Positions 51,393 to 60,532 of a stretch of 64,000 bases of DNA are shown one piece after another. Made by a program: the position numbers and the translations under genes. Source of the stretch: an uncultured Bacteroides sp. GTDB lineage: Bacteria; Bacteroidota; Bacteroidia; Bacteroidales; Bacteroidaceae. Below the pieces are notes generated by a model. That model saw nothing but the letters and a program-made list of their open reading frames with translations, had not been told where the DNA came from and searched no databases. The stretch covers positions 124,001-188,000 of the forward strand of contig NZ_CAJLKP010000001.1 in NCBI RefSeq assembly GCF_905207245.1. The letters run 5' to 3'. Position 1 is the first letter of the stretch, and each line of letters opens with the position of its first letter.

Positions 51393-52606
51393 TCAGATTC
51401 TATTTTCGCTATTTCCTGTTTCAGACAGGTCGGAAGTTCTTCACCTAAGTGTTGATGACATGCCATCTCAATGGAATACATCCGGGCTATGCAGTAATTA
51501 CTATGCTTACAATTACAACGTGCCTTCTCCTCTTCGCGCATACGGTTGACAAAGCCTGGTTCATTGAGCAATGCACGCGCCATCTGCACGGCTTCAAAAC
51601 CATCATCCAGCACTTCATCTATCTTTTCACGAGATACCAAACCACCTACATATACCAATGGTATTTTAATTTCTTTCCGGAATTTCAACGCATCTTCCAG
51701 AAAGTAGGCCTCTTTGAAAGGAACAGTCGGTATCATCCATTTTCCCACCATCCGCACACCATACTTCAACCACCAACAATTCATATAATGAGTCATGGAG
51801 CGGATAGGCATCTGCCCCCGCATCACATACATAGGAGCCTTACTAACAAAACCTCCGCTCAGCACCAATGCATGAGCTCCCGATTGTTCCAGACGCTTTG
51901 CCACCTGCATCGTTTCATCTATCTCCATACCGCCACGAAAACCGTCGCGCATGTTCATCTTCACCAATACAGCCATATCAGTTCCGGCGGCTTTCATCAC
52001 TTCTTCCATCACCATGTCCATAAAACGCATCCGGTTTTCCAGCGAACCACCAAAGCAATCCTTACGGTGATTGGTATAAGGAGAAAGAAACTGAGAAATC
52101 AGATATCCGTGTCCGGCATGTATTTCAACTGCATCAAAACCAGCTTCACGAGCCAGATTCACAGCACAGGCATACGCACGTGCCATCTCCGGCAATTCCT
52201 CTTTCTTCAAGCCACGAACGAAAGTAGGTGAATAAAGATTGAAACCAGTGGAAGCTCCGACAGGAGTAACACCACAGATACTTTTATGCGACATATTGCC
52301 ACAATGTCCCAATTGGATAGCTGCTGCAGCACCTTCGGCATGTACAGCATCAGTCAGTTCCTTTAATCCGGGGATAATTTCAGGCCGCATCCATAATTGC
52401 CGGTCAAAGGATAATCCACTTTGAGTGACAGCTGCATAGGCCACAGTAGTCATACCAATACCCCCAGCCGCAACTAAGCGGTGATAGTCAAGCAACATTT
52501 GCGAAGGAGCATTACCCGGACACATACTTTCAAATGCTGCTGAACGGATAGTACGGTTCCGTAAAGTCAGCGGACCAAAAGTTACAGGAGTAAACAACTT
52601 GCTCAT
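51389..52606 (-). CDS. NADH:flavin oxidoreductase of the old-yellow-enzyme family, probable steroid/bile-acid ene-reductase
   Basis: A 405-residue FMN-dependent TIM barrel. The start MSKLFTPVTFGPLTLRNRTI, the FMN-site IQLGHCG (near residue 97), the substrate-site HAGHGYLISQFLSPY (163-177) and FGGSLENRMRF are typical of BaiCD/2,4-dienoyl-CoA reductase relatives. It ends after the barrel, without the C-terminal FAD/NAD(P)H domain of BaiCD. The tail keeps five cysteines (364, 366, 372, 383, 394) in a C-x-C-x5-C-x10-C pattern that differs from the standard [4Fe-4S] spacing. In gut Bacteroidales such enzymes have been reported as 3-oxo-delta4-steroid 5-beta-reductases. It lies 31 bases after the 5-alpha-reductase homologue. 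Confidence 0.87.
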   Translation of the reverse strand: MSKLFTPVTFGPLTLRNRTIRSAAFESMCPGNAPSQMLLDYHRLVAAGGIGMTTVAYAAVTQSGLSFDRQLWMRPEIIPGLKELTDAVHAEGAAAAIQLGHCGNMSHKSICGVTPVGASTGFNLYSPTFVRGLKKEELPEMARAYACAVNLAREAGFDAVEIHAGHGYLISQFLSPYTNHRKDCFGGSLENRMRFMDMVMEEVMKAAGTDMAVLVKMNMRDGFRGGMEIDETMQVAKRLEQSGAHALVLSGGFVSKAPMYVMRGQMPIRSMTHYMNCWWLKYGVRMVGKWMIPTVPFKEAYFLEDALKFRKEIKIPLVYVGGLVSREKIDEVLDDGFEAVQMARALLNEPGFVNRMREEEKARCNCKHSNYCIARMYSIEMACHQHLGEELPTCLKQEIAKIESE

Positions 52607-52637
52607 GAGTTATAATTTATGATTTATATATAGAGAA

Positions 52638-53399
52638 TCAATAGAGAAAGGGAAATACACGTTTCCGGTTTCCTACTTCATCACCAAATTCTTCTTTGTA
52701 ACGATGCCAGATAGCATTGGCACGTGGCACCAGATTAGCCACTGTCCACCATAAAAAGACAAGTCCGGAAAGCGACCACGTCAGTATTGCCCACCCGGCC
52801 CATTCCACAATCTCACCGAAGTAATTGGCAGAGGTGACATAGCGGTACATACCTTTTGAAGGCAGATAATGCCGTGTATCTCCTGGTTTGCGCAAATGGC
52901 GAATGATGTAATCAGAATACCAGTTAATAGCCATACCGGTGAAAAACAATAATACCCCGACAATAAACTGGGGAGTCATCAGCCAAGCAGGTGTATAGAG
53001 AGTAGCGGGTGCCAGGTAAAAGAGCCATTCGCCCTGCATAAAACCATTCAACAGGTTAAATATCATTCCCATCAGCATAATGGCAATCGGCATCCCGCTC
53101 TTTCCTTTTAACAGTAAAGGGAAAATGAATGCACGCTGAAAATAGTGTAATTGGAATAAAAGGAAGAAAATCAACGGGACAAGCGAATAATAACACTCAG
53201 AGTTCCACCAAAGTATCACCATTACAATGAATACCGGTGCTTCCATTAGTATCCAAGCCAGTTTGTTGTTAATAGAAAAGCCCCATGATGCAGTGCGGAA
53301 CATTCCATACCCCGCTTTGATGAAGTAAAGTGCGATAAAAACAAATAGTGCAATGATGCTCATCGCACCAAGAAATATCCGGAAAGTATCTTGCTCCAT
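52638..53399 (-). CDS. 3-oxo-5-alpha-steroid 4-dehydrogenase (steroid 5-alpha-reductase) homologue
   Basis: A 253-residue integral membrane protein with about seven helices. Two signatures of the SRD5A family are clear: QLHYFQRAFIFP (residues 83-94; human enzymes have HYFHRTF) and YVTSANYFGEIVEWAGWA (187-204; human YVSGANFLGEIIEW), including the Asn and Glu residues that bind NADPH and the 3-oxo group. The C-terminus RHYKEEFGD-like (HRYKEEFGDEVGNRKRVFPF) also fits. It would reduce the delta-4 bond of a 3-oxo-steroid with NADPH to the 5-alpha (allo) product. It is the first gene of a three-gene operon with a flavin ene-reductase and an SDR. Confidence 0.9.
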   Translation of the reverse strand: MEQDTFRIFLGAMSIIALFVFIALYFIKAGYGMFRTASWGFSINNKLAWILMEAPVFIVMVILWWNSECYYSLVPLIFFLLFQLHYFQRAFIFPLLLKGKSGMPIAIMLMGMIFNLLNGFMQGEWLFYLAPATLYTPAWLMTPQFIVGVLLFFTGMAINWYSDYIIRHLRKPGDTRHYLPSKGMYRYVTSANYFGEIVEWAGWAILTWSLSGLVFLWWTVANLVPRANAIWHRYKEEFGDEVGNRKRVFPFLY

Positions 53400-53421
53400 A
53401 CTGTTTTCGATTTAAGTACGG

Positions 53422-53429
53422 CAAAGATA
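53422..53429 (-). promoter_or_regulatory. Predicted -7 box of the steroid-type operon
   Basis: The reverse strand reads TATCTTTG, 23 bases before the first start codon. Confidence 0.6.
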
Positions 53430-53481
53430 TAGAAAAAGGGGGAAAAAGAAAACTTTCTCCCCCTAAATAGTTTACAAGAAC

Positions 53482-54825
53482 TTATCGTTTCTTTATAGGC
53501 ACATAAGGTGTTTCTTCGAGTACATTCTTGTAGGCCGGACGGATGATGCGCTTACCTTCGAAGTTCAATTCTTCGTTACGGTGGGCACACCAACCTACGA
53601 TACGGGCCATAGCAAACAACGGCGTAAAGATTTCCTGCGGCAATCCAATCATCTCATAAACAAAGCCAGAATAGAAATCAACATTGCTCGATACCGTCTT
53701 TCCGTTATTCTTCACGCGACCAAATACTTCGATGGCACGCTCTTCCAGCAGTTCCAGAAAAGCAAATTCACGTTCTTTTCCTTTCTCTTTGGCAAGGTCG
53801 CGGGCCAATTCCTTCAATAAGATGGCACGCGGGTCGGAAATCGTATAGACCGCATGACCAATACCATAAATCAACCCAGTCTTGTTATAAACCTCCTTAT
53901 TCAGCATACGGGTGAAGTACGTATCAATCTCATCCACATTCGTCCAGTCCTGGATATTCTCCTGCAAATGATGGAACATATCGGCTACCTGTATATTTGC
54001 ACCACCGTGAAGCGGACCTTTCAACGAACCGATACCGGCAGCAATAGCCGAATATGTATCCGTTCCGGTAGAGGAAGTGACACGAACAGTGAAAGTAGAA
54101 TTATTACCACCACCATGTTCAGCCTGGAGCACCAGTAAGAGGTCAAGGGTACGAGCATCCAGTTGCGTATAATCACGTTTCAGCATATGAAGGAAATTCT
54201 CGGCAATCGAAAGATTCTCTTGCGGATGGCGGATATGCAAGGAACGGCCGAAAGTGGCATGACGAAGCATATTGTATGCGTAGGCAATGATAGTGGGGAA
54301 TTTGGAGATGAGGTCTATACTCTGACGCATGAGATTGTCACGGGAAGTGTCATCGGCTTCCGGGTCGAAACGATACATTTCAAGTACGCTACGTGCCAGA
54401 ATATTCATTATGTTATTTCCTTCCAGTTCGATGATATTCATCTTGGTTTTCTGTTCCAACGGCATATTATCGTTAATAAGTTCACGGAAAGAAGCCAACT
54501 CTTCCTTATCGGGCAGATTACCGGACAGCAGCAGATAAGCCACTTCCTCGAATCCAAAACGTTTCTCTTTCACAAAAGCGTGGACAATATCTTCCACATC
54601 ATATCCCCGGTAGAACAATTTACCCGGAATAGGCTTCAAGCCACCACCCGGAATACGTTCGTACCCCACTACATTACCAATTCTGGTAAGCCCAACCAAC
54701 ACACCCGTGCCATCTTCATTGCGCAAACCGCGTTTCACATCAAACTTGGAGAACAATTCAGTATCAATCCGAACCGCTTCCTTCATATTCTCGGAGAGCT
54801 TATAAACTATGTATTCCTTCTTCAT
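53482..54825 (-). CDS. gltA: Citrate synthase
   Basis: Condenses oxaloacetate and acetyl-CoA to citrate. The 447-residue protein has the catalytic residues in LKGPLHGGANIQV (His), GIGHAVYTISDPRA (His) and SNVDFYSGFVYEMIGL (Asp). The N-terminal 45 residues (MKKEYIVYKLSENMKEAVRI) precede the region where shorter citrate synthases begin. It is the last gene of the acn-icd-gltA operon, 25 bases after icd. With no other TCA genes here, the operon likely supplies 2-oxoglutarate for glutamate synthesis. Confidence 0.94.
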   Translation of the reverse strand: MKKEYIVYKLSENMKEAVRIDTELFSKFDVKRGLRNEDGTGVLVGLTRIGNVVGYERIPGGGLKPIPGKLFYRGYDVEDIVHAFVKEKRFGFEEVAYLLLSGNLPDKEELASFRELINDNMPLEQKTKMNIIELEGNNIMNILARSVLEMYRFDPEADDTSRDNLMRQSIDLISKFPTIIAYAYNMLRHATFGRSLHIRHPQENLSIAENFLHMLKRDYTQLDARTLDLLLVLQAEHGGGNNSTFTVRVTSSTGTDTYSAIAAGIGSLKGPLHGGANIQVADMFHHLQENIQDWTNVDEIDTYFTRMLNKEVYNKTGLIYGIGHAVYTISDPRAILLKELARDLAKEKGKEREFAFLELLEERAIEVFGRVKNNGKTVSSNVDFYSGFVYEMIGLPQEIFTPLFAMARIVGWCAHRNEELNFEGKRIIRPAYKNVLEETPYVPIKKR

Positions 54826-54850
54826 TTTCGTATCGTTTTAATCGTTAGTA

Positions 54851-55999
54851 TTATTTTTCTATTCTTTCTACAATCTCCCGGGTAAAGGCAGAAGTAGACA
54901 AAGAGACGCCACCGGGCATGAAGCGCGCCAGGTCGGCAGTGGCACGGGCATCGAGGAAACTTTGTTCCAGAGCATGTTCTATCAGAGAGGCCGATTCTTT
55001 CCAGCCTAAATATTCGAGCATCATCACAGCAGAAAGGATGATGGAGCAAGGATTCACTATATCTTTGCCTGCAATATTCGGTGCTGTGCCGTGTGTGGCT
55101 TCAAAGATAGCGTGTCCCGTCTGGTAATTAATATTCGCACCGGGAGCGATACCGATACCGCCTACCATTGCTGCCAACTGGTCGGAAACATAATCTCCAT
55201 TAAGATTGAGAGTAGCAATTACGGAATATTCTTCAGGAATCAACAAGGTGTTTTGCAGAAAGGCATCTGCTATGCAATCCTTTACAACCAAGCGTCCGTC
55301 GGCTAATGCCTCGCCAAATTCGCGTTCTGCCAGTTCATAGCCCCACTTCTTGAAACCGCCTTCCGTGAACTTCATAATGTTTCCTTTATGCACCAGCGTA
55401 ACAGAAGGTAACTTGTTTTCGAGTGCATAACGGCAGGCAGCACGCACCAGACGTTCTGTTCCTTCCTTAGAAACAGGTTTCACGCCAAACGATGATGTAT
55501 TCGGGAAACGAACTTTCGTCACACCCATTTCATCATGCAGAAAACGGTAGAACTTTTCAGCTTTCGGTGTACCAGCCTCCCACTCTATACCTGCATAGAT
55601 ATCTTCCGTATTCTCACGAAACACACACATATCCACCTTTTCCGGATGACGAACCGGAGAATGAATACCTTGATACCAGCGAACCGGACGCAGACACACA
55701 TACAAATCCAGCGTTTGGCGCAACGCCACATTCAGAGAACGAATCCCTCCGCCAACAGGAGTTGTCAACGGACCTTTGATACCTACTTTGTAGTCGCGGA
55801 AGGCTTCCATCGTTTCATCGGGCAGCCACAGGCCACACTTCTTAAAAGCCCGTTCGCCTGCCCATACTTCCATCCATTCAATCTGCCGTTGTCCGCTGTA
55901 AGCTTTCTGCACGGCAGCATTCACAATAGTTTGCATAGAGGGGGTTACTTCAACTCCCACTCCATCACCCATAATAAAAGGTACTGTAATTTTATCCAT
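54851..55999 (-). CDS. icd: Isocitrate dehydrogenase (cofactor preference unclear)
   Basis: Oxidatively decarboxylates isocitrate to 2-oxoglutarate. The 382-residue protein is shorter than E. coli Icd (416). It has GIRSLNVALRQTLDLYVCLR with the substrate-binding Ser and Arg residues, FRENTEDIYAGIEW, VHKGNIMKFTEGGF and the metal-binding Asp in NLNGDYVSD. At the adenosine site, HGTAPNIAG has Asn308-Ile309 where NADP-dependent E. coli Icd has Lys-Tyr and NAD-dependent enzymes have Asp-Ile. The distal Tyr-x3-Arg of the NADP site reads Ala-x3-Arg. The cofactor is therefore doubtful and could be NAD+. The gene starts 3 bases after the acn stop. Confidence 0.93.
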   Translation of the reverse strand: MDKITVPFIMGDGVGVEVTPSMQTIVNAAVQKAYSGQRQIEWMEVWAGERAFKKCGLWLPDETMEAFRDYKVGIKGPLTTPVGGGIRSLNVALRQTLDLYVCLRPVRWYQGIHSPVRHPEKVDMCVFRENTEDIYAGIEWEAGTPKAEKFYRFLHDEMGVTKVRFPNTSSFGVKPVSKEGTERLVRAACRYALENKLPSVTLVHKGNIMKFTEGGFKKWGYELAEREFGEALADGRLVVKDCIADAFLQNTLLIPEEYSVIATLNLNGDYVSDQLAAMVGGIGIAPGANINYQTGHAIFEATHGTAPNIAGKDIVNPCSIILSAVMMLEYLGWKESASLIEHALEQSFLDARATADLARFMPGGVSLSTSAFTREIVERIEK

Positions 56000-56002
56000 T
56001 TC

Positions 56003-58246
56003 TTATCTTGCATTAAGGGCAGAGCCGGCACGGAACCAACTTATCTGCAATTCATTATACGTATGTTGAGCTTCAAAATTCTCTTTCGTACCATCTTCGT
56101 GGTGAAGGACAACTTTAAGGTTACGACTGGGAGCAAACTCCGTCAGTCCGATTACTGAAATCAAATCATGTTCCTGAATTTTATCATAGTCCGCTTTATT
56201 CACGAAAGTCAATGCCAGCATACCTTGTTTCTTCAGATTCGTTTCATGAATACGGGCAAAGCTCTTTGCCAGAATCACACGAACATTCAGGAAGCGGGGT
56301 TCCATAGCAGCATGTTCACGGCTGGAACCTTCTCCATAGTTCTCCTCGGCAACCACAATAGAGGAAACTCCCTCGGACTTATACATTTTTGCCGTACCGG
56401 AAACCGGACCGTAAGTATTGGTAGAGCGGTTCCAAACACTGTTAGTCTCTCCATTGAAAGCATTCACGGCACCCATCAGCATATTATCCGAAATATTCTC
56501 CAGATGTCCACGAAAACGGAGCCACGGGCCTGCCATTGATATATGGTCGGTGGTACATTTACCCTGTGCTTTAATTAACAGAGGCATATTCAACAAGTCA
56601 ATACCTTCCCATGCCGGGAAAGGTTTCAGGAGTTGAAGCCGTTGCGAGTGATGATTCACCTTGATTTCCGTCTTTTTGCAATTAGGAGCCATATATCCCT
56701 CACTGCCTTCGGCAAAGCCTTTTGGCGGCAATTCTTCTCCAACAGGTTCGGAAAGCTTCACTTTTTCACCCTTGCTGTTCACCAGTACATCTGTCAGAGG
56801 ATTGAAACAGAGATCTCCGGCAATTGTCAGTGCCATGGTCAGTTCAGGGGAAGCGACAAAAGCATACGTATTCGGGTTCCCATCCGCACGCTTGGCAAAG
56901 TTACGGTTGAAAGAAGTTACGATGGAATTCTTACGGGTAGGGTCATCCGTCTCACGCTTCCACTGCCCGATGCAAGGACCGCAGGCATTAGCCATAATGG
57001 TAGCGCCGACCTTCTCAAAGGCTTCTATCATCCCGTCGCGTTCTGCCGTAGCCCGTATTCTTTCGGATCCGGGATTTACAATTAAAGGAGCGGCAACCTT
57101 CAGATGTTTCTTCTCAACTTGATGGGCCAGAGAAACAGCACGGCTCAAGTCCTGATAAGATGAATTAGTGCACGAACCTATCAAACCTACTTCCATCTTG
57201 CGAGGATAACCATTAGCCAATACTTTTTCGGCAAATTCAGAAATAGGCGTAGCGGCATCGGGAGTAAAAGGGCCATTGATATATGGCTCCAATCGGGAAA
57301 GATCAATCTCAATTAACCGGTCGTAATAGTTCTCCGGAGCAAGCATGACATCAGTATCTGCACGAAGGTCCTCAGCCACAGAACCAGCCATATCGGCAAC
57401 TTCAGCCCTTCCGGTAGCTTTCAGATAGGTAGCCATACGGGCGTCATAAGGGAAGAGTGAAGTAGTTGCACCAACTTCGGCACCCATGTTGCAAATCGTT
57501 GCTTTTCCGGTAGCGGATAAAGAAGCCGTACCTGGTCCGAAATATTCGATAATGGCATTCGTACCACCTTTTACGGTCAGAATCCCTGCCAGTTTCAGAA
57601 TGACATCTTTCGGAGCTGCCCAACCGTTCAATTCACCTTTCAGATGTACACCAATCAGGCGGGGCATCTTCAATTCCCATTCCATACCAGTCATCACATC
57701 TACCGCATCAGCACCGCCAACACCAATAGCAACCATTCCCAAACCGCCGGCATTGGGTGTATGAGAATCTGTCCCTACCATCATCCCACCGGGAAAAGCA
57801 TAATTTTCCAACACTACCTGGTGAATGATTCCTGCTCCCGGCTGCCAAAAGCCGATGCCGTAACGGGAAGAAACATCGCGAAGGAAATTATAAACTTCTT
57901 CATTCGTTTTGGTAGCCGTAGCAATGTCCTCCCTTGCACCTTTATAGGCTTGTATCAGATGGTCGCAGTGCACTGTGGAAGGCACGGCAACCTGTTCACG
58001 ACCTGCATTCATGAATTGTAACAATGCCATTTGTGCCGTTGCATCCTGCATTGCCACGCGGTCGGGGCGGAAGTTTACATAGTCTTCTCCCCGCTTGTAG
58101 TTTTTCACACCTTTCTCATCATACAGATGAGTATACAAAATCTTTTCCGCTAACGTCAGCGGGCGTTGCAGCACAGCCCGCACGTGTTCTATTTTCCCCT
58201 TATAGGCACCATAGAAAGCCTTTAACATTGTTACATCATACACCAT
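56003..58246 (-). CDS. acn: Aconitate hydratase
   Basis: Isomerises citrate to isocitrate with a [4Fe-4S] cluster. The 747-residue protein resembles the mitochondrial type. Cluster ligands are in IGSCTNSSYQDL and ANACGPCIGQWKRE, and the cofactor/substrate segment VGTDSHTPNAGGLGM lies near residue 155. The swivel domain has YGEGSSREHAAMEPRFL and VRVILAKSFARIHETNLKKQ. The start MVYDVTML at 58246 is used; an in-frame ATG lies six codons later. It is the first gene of the operon. The 307 bases upstream (58247-58553) hold AT-rich sequence, the helicase promoter and a palindromic repeat. Confidence 0.95.
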   Translation of the reverse strand: MVYDVTMLKAFYGAYKGKIEHVRAVLQRPLTLAEKILYTHLYDEKGVKNYKRGEDYVNFRPDRVAMQDATAQMALLQFMNAGREQVAVPSTVHCDHLIQAYKGAREDIATATKTNEEVYNFLRDVSSRYGIGFWQPGAGIIHQVVLENYAFPGGMMVGTDSHTPNAGGLGMVAIGVGGADAVDVMTGMEWELKMPRLIGVHLKGELNGWAAPKDVILKLAGILTVKGGTNAIIEYFGPGTASLSATGKATICNMGAEVGATTSLFPYDARMATYLKATGRAEVADMAGSVAEDLRADTDVMLAPENYYDRLIEIDLSRLEPYINGPFTPDAATPISEFAEKVLANGYPRKMEVGLIGSCTNSSYQDLSRAVSLAHQVEKKHLKVAAPLIVNPGSERIRATAERDGMIEAFEKVGATIMANACGPCIGQWKRETDDPTRKNSIVTSFNRNFAKRADGNPNTYAFVASPELTMALTIAGDLCFNPLTDVLVNSKGEKVKLSEPVGEELPPKGFAEGSEGYMAPNCKKTEIKVNHHSQRLQLLKPFPAWEGIDLLNMPLLIKAQGKCTTDHISMAGPWLRFRGHLENISDNMLMGAVNAFNGETNSVWNRSTNTYGPVSGTAKMYKSEGVSSIVVAEENYGEGSSREHAAMEPRFLNVRVILAKSFARIHETNLKKQGMLALTFVNKADYDKIQEHDLISVIGLTEFAPSRNLKVVLHHEDGTKENFEAQHTYNELQISWFRAGSALNAR

Positions 58247-58365
58247 ACCACTTAATTTTTAATATTTCAATATTGTAAAGATTACAAATTAATATAATAA
58301 ACAAATTAAAACCAATAAAAGTTTAACAAATTAAAGCATTTCTTCTTGCGAAAGAGAAGAATGAT

Positions 58366-58373
58366 TACCTTTG
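58366..58373 (+). promoter_or_regulatory. Predicted -7 box of the helicase gene
   Basis: TACCTTTG fits TAnnTTTG. The gene starts 181 bases downstream, so the palindromic repeat at 58391-58550 would be its 5' leader. Confidence 0.5.
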
Positions 58374-58390
58374 CAGGAAATCTATGTGAT

Positions 58391-58550
58391 AAATGATAAT
58401 TTATCACGCGAAGCGCGATAAGCTACGAGTGACAAGTACCTTTCGGCATGATAGCCGGGCGAATAATTATTCGCCCACGAGTACAGCGCAGCAACTCGTA
58501 ACTTGTAGCTCGTAGCTCGTAACTTAATTTAGCACCATCTATCATTATTT
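58391..58550. repeat. Composite palindromic repeat (CTACGAG family) in the helicase leader
   Basis: Border ATCACGCGAAGCGCGAT, arm AGCTACGAGTGACAAG, a core with CCTTTCGGCATGATAGCC and GGGCGAATAATTATTCGCCC, and the inverted arm AACTTGTAGCTCGTAGCTCG. The core differs from that at 32961-33137 at only a few positions. It ends 4 bases before the helicase ATG. Confidence 0.8.
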
Positions 58551-58553
58551 TAT

Positions 58554-60443
58554 ATGAACGAAAAACTTCTTTCCCCAACCGACCACCTCCAACAGCAAGA
58601 ACTTCTCCTGCGCATGGAATACGAATATGAAAAAGAAGAATTCAAGCGACAGACAGAAACCATGGGCATCGCCCGCAAGGTGAAACGGGGACTTTGTTGG
58701 TATCCTGCCACTCCCGGACGAAGTTACTACAATTCACTGAATCAATTAGTAATAGAAATTACACATACCGAAGATACTGATATAGAACATAATTTTGAAT
58801 TCGGGCGTCCCATATGTTTTTTTCGGCAATCAGTGGATGGGAAGATAACTTATATGAACTTCACCGGCACCGTCAGTTATGCCGATGAAGCGCGAATGGT
58901 GGTAGCAATGCCCAGTGCAGACGCCATTTTGGAGGTACAATCGACAGACAACCTCGGTGTACAGCTTTATTTTGATGAAACATCCTATCGTACCATGTTC
59001 GAAGCTCTCTCTGATGTAATACGTGCCAAAGGCAACCGATTGGCAGAATTGCGCGACACCATGCTGGGAACCTTGAAACCGGCTTTCCGTGAACTTTATC
59101 CCGTCCGCTTCCCCTGGCTGAACTCTACACAGGAAACTGCCGTGAACAAAGTGCTATGCTCCCGGGATGTTTCTATTGTACATGGCCCTCCTGGGACGGG
59201 AAAGACAACTACTCTGGTAGAAGCCATCTATGAAACGTTACATCGTGAACCTCAGGTTCTGGTCTGTGCCCAAAGCAACACTGCCGTCGACTGGATTAGT
59301 GAGAAACTCGTAGACCGTGGCGTCAACGTCCTGCGAATCGGTAACCCAACAAGGGTGAATGACAAGATGCTTTCATTTACCTACGAGCGCCGTTTCGAAA
59401 GCCATCCCTCCTATACCGAGTTGTGGGGCATCCGCAAAGCCATACGCGAAATGAACGGACGCCGCCGTGGCAGCTACGAGGAGCGTGAAAGTGCCCGTAA
59501 CCGACTGAGCCGTCTACGCGACCGTGCCACGCAATTGGAAATACAAATTAATGCTGACTTATTTGATTCGGCACACGTCATAGCATCTACCCTTGTCAGC
59601 AGCAATCACCGTATACTGAACGGACGCCGCTTCGGCACTTTATTCATCGACGAAGCAGCCCAGGCACTGGAAGCTGCCTGCTGGATAGCTATCCGCAAGG
59701 CCGACCGTGTAGTATTGGCAGGCGACCATTGCCAACTACCTGCTACCATAAAATGTTATGAAGCTGCGCGAGCCGGGCTGGAACATACACTTATGGAACG
59801 CATTGTCACAACGAAGCCTTCCGTCGTCTCTTTGTTGAAAATCCAATATCGCATGAATGAAGCTATCATGCACTTCCCTTCGCAATGGTTTTACGACGGA
59901 CAACTGGAAGCTGCTCCCGAAATACGCCACCGCGGTATCCTCGACTGGGATACCCCTATCACATGGATAGATACTTCGGAAATGGAATTTAAGGAAGAAT
60001 TTGTCGGCGAAACTTTCGGACGCATCAACCGGGAAGAAGCTCATCTGTTATTGAAAGAACTGGAAGTATACATCCAGCGTATCGGCGGACATCGCATCCT
60101 TGACGAACGGATAGACTTCGGAATCATTTCACCTTATAAAGCACAGGTGCAGTATCTTCGGAACAAAATAAAAACAAGTGCCGCCCTGCGTCCTTACCGC
60201 AGCCAACTCACTGTTAACACAGTAGATGGTTTTCAAGGACAGGAACGCGACGTCGTTTTCATCAGCCTTGTACGTGCTAATGAAGATGGACAGATAGGTT
60301 TCCTGAATGACTTACGACGAATGAATGTAGCCATCACCCGTGCCCGCATGAAACTGGTGATACTGGGAAATGCCGACACACTAAAACAGCATAAATTCTA
60401 TTATAAACTTATTGAGTATATCAAAGAAATTTCAAAGGTATAA
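58554..60443 (+). CDS. SF1 helicase of the DNA2/UPF1/IGHMBP2 type
   Basis: A 629-residue ATP-dependent nucleic-acid helicase. Motif I is VHGPPGTGKTTTLVEA (about residues 212-227), then VCAQSNTAVDWI (Ia), LFIDEAAQALEAACWI (II), VVLAGDHCQLPATIK (III), LLKIQYRMNEAIMHFPSQ (IV), TVDGFQGQERDVVFISLVRA (V) and RRMNVAITRARMKLVILGN (VI). The N-terminal 190 residues contain the beta-barrel of this group (TYMNFTGTVSYADEARMVVA). Members act on DNA or RNA with 5'-3' polarity. No nuclease domain is present. The ATG follows a long palindromic repeat. Confidence 0.92.
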   Translation: MNEKLLSPTDHLQQQELLLRMEYEYEKEEFKRQTETMGIARKVKRGLCWYPATPGRSYYNSLNQLVIEITHTEDTDIEHNFEFGRPICFFRQSVDGKITYMNFTGTVSYADEARMVVAMPSADAILEVQSTDNLGVQLYFDETSYRTMFEALSDVIRAKGNRLAELRDTMLGTLKPAFRELYPVRFPWLNSTQETAVNKVLCSRDVSIVHGPPGTGKTTTLVEAIYETLHREPQVLVCAQSNTAVDWISEKLVDRGVNVLRIGNPTRVNDKMLSFTYERRFESHPSYTELWGIRKAIREMNGRRRGSYEERESARNRLSRLRDRATQLEIQINADLFDSAHVIASTLVSSNHRILNGRRFGTLFIDEAAQALEAACWIAIRKADRVVLAGDHCQLPATIKCYEAARAGLEHTLMERIVTTKPSVVSLLKIQYRMNEAIMHFPSQWFYDGQLEAAPEIRHRGILDWDTPITWIDTSEMEFKEEFVGETFGRINREEAHLLLKELEVYIQRIGGHRILDERIDFGIISPYKAQVQYLRNKIKTSAALRPYRSQLTVNTVDGFQGQERDVVFISLVRANEDGQIGFLNDLRRMNVAITRARMKLVILGNADTLKQHKFYYKLIEYIKEISKV

Positions 60444-60448
60444 AAAAG

Positions 60449-60496
60449 AATTGCGCAACCTCATACAAGTCATTTCCTGCATGAAGTTGCGCAATT
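60449..60496 (+). terminator. Terminator of the helicase gene
   Basis: AATTGCGCAAC (60449-60459) pairs with GTTGCGCAATT (60486-60496); the loop can pair further (CTCATACA/TGCATGAAG). It lies between convergent genes. Confidence 0.7.
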
Positions 60497-60532
60497 TCCG
60501 CCTTCTTATTTCTTCAGAAAAGCTTCTCGCTT

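Noticed and set aside
54851..58246. A full oxidative TCA cycle
   Set aside because: Only the three genes from citrate to 2-oxoglutarate are present. Nothing in the window supports a closed cycle.
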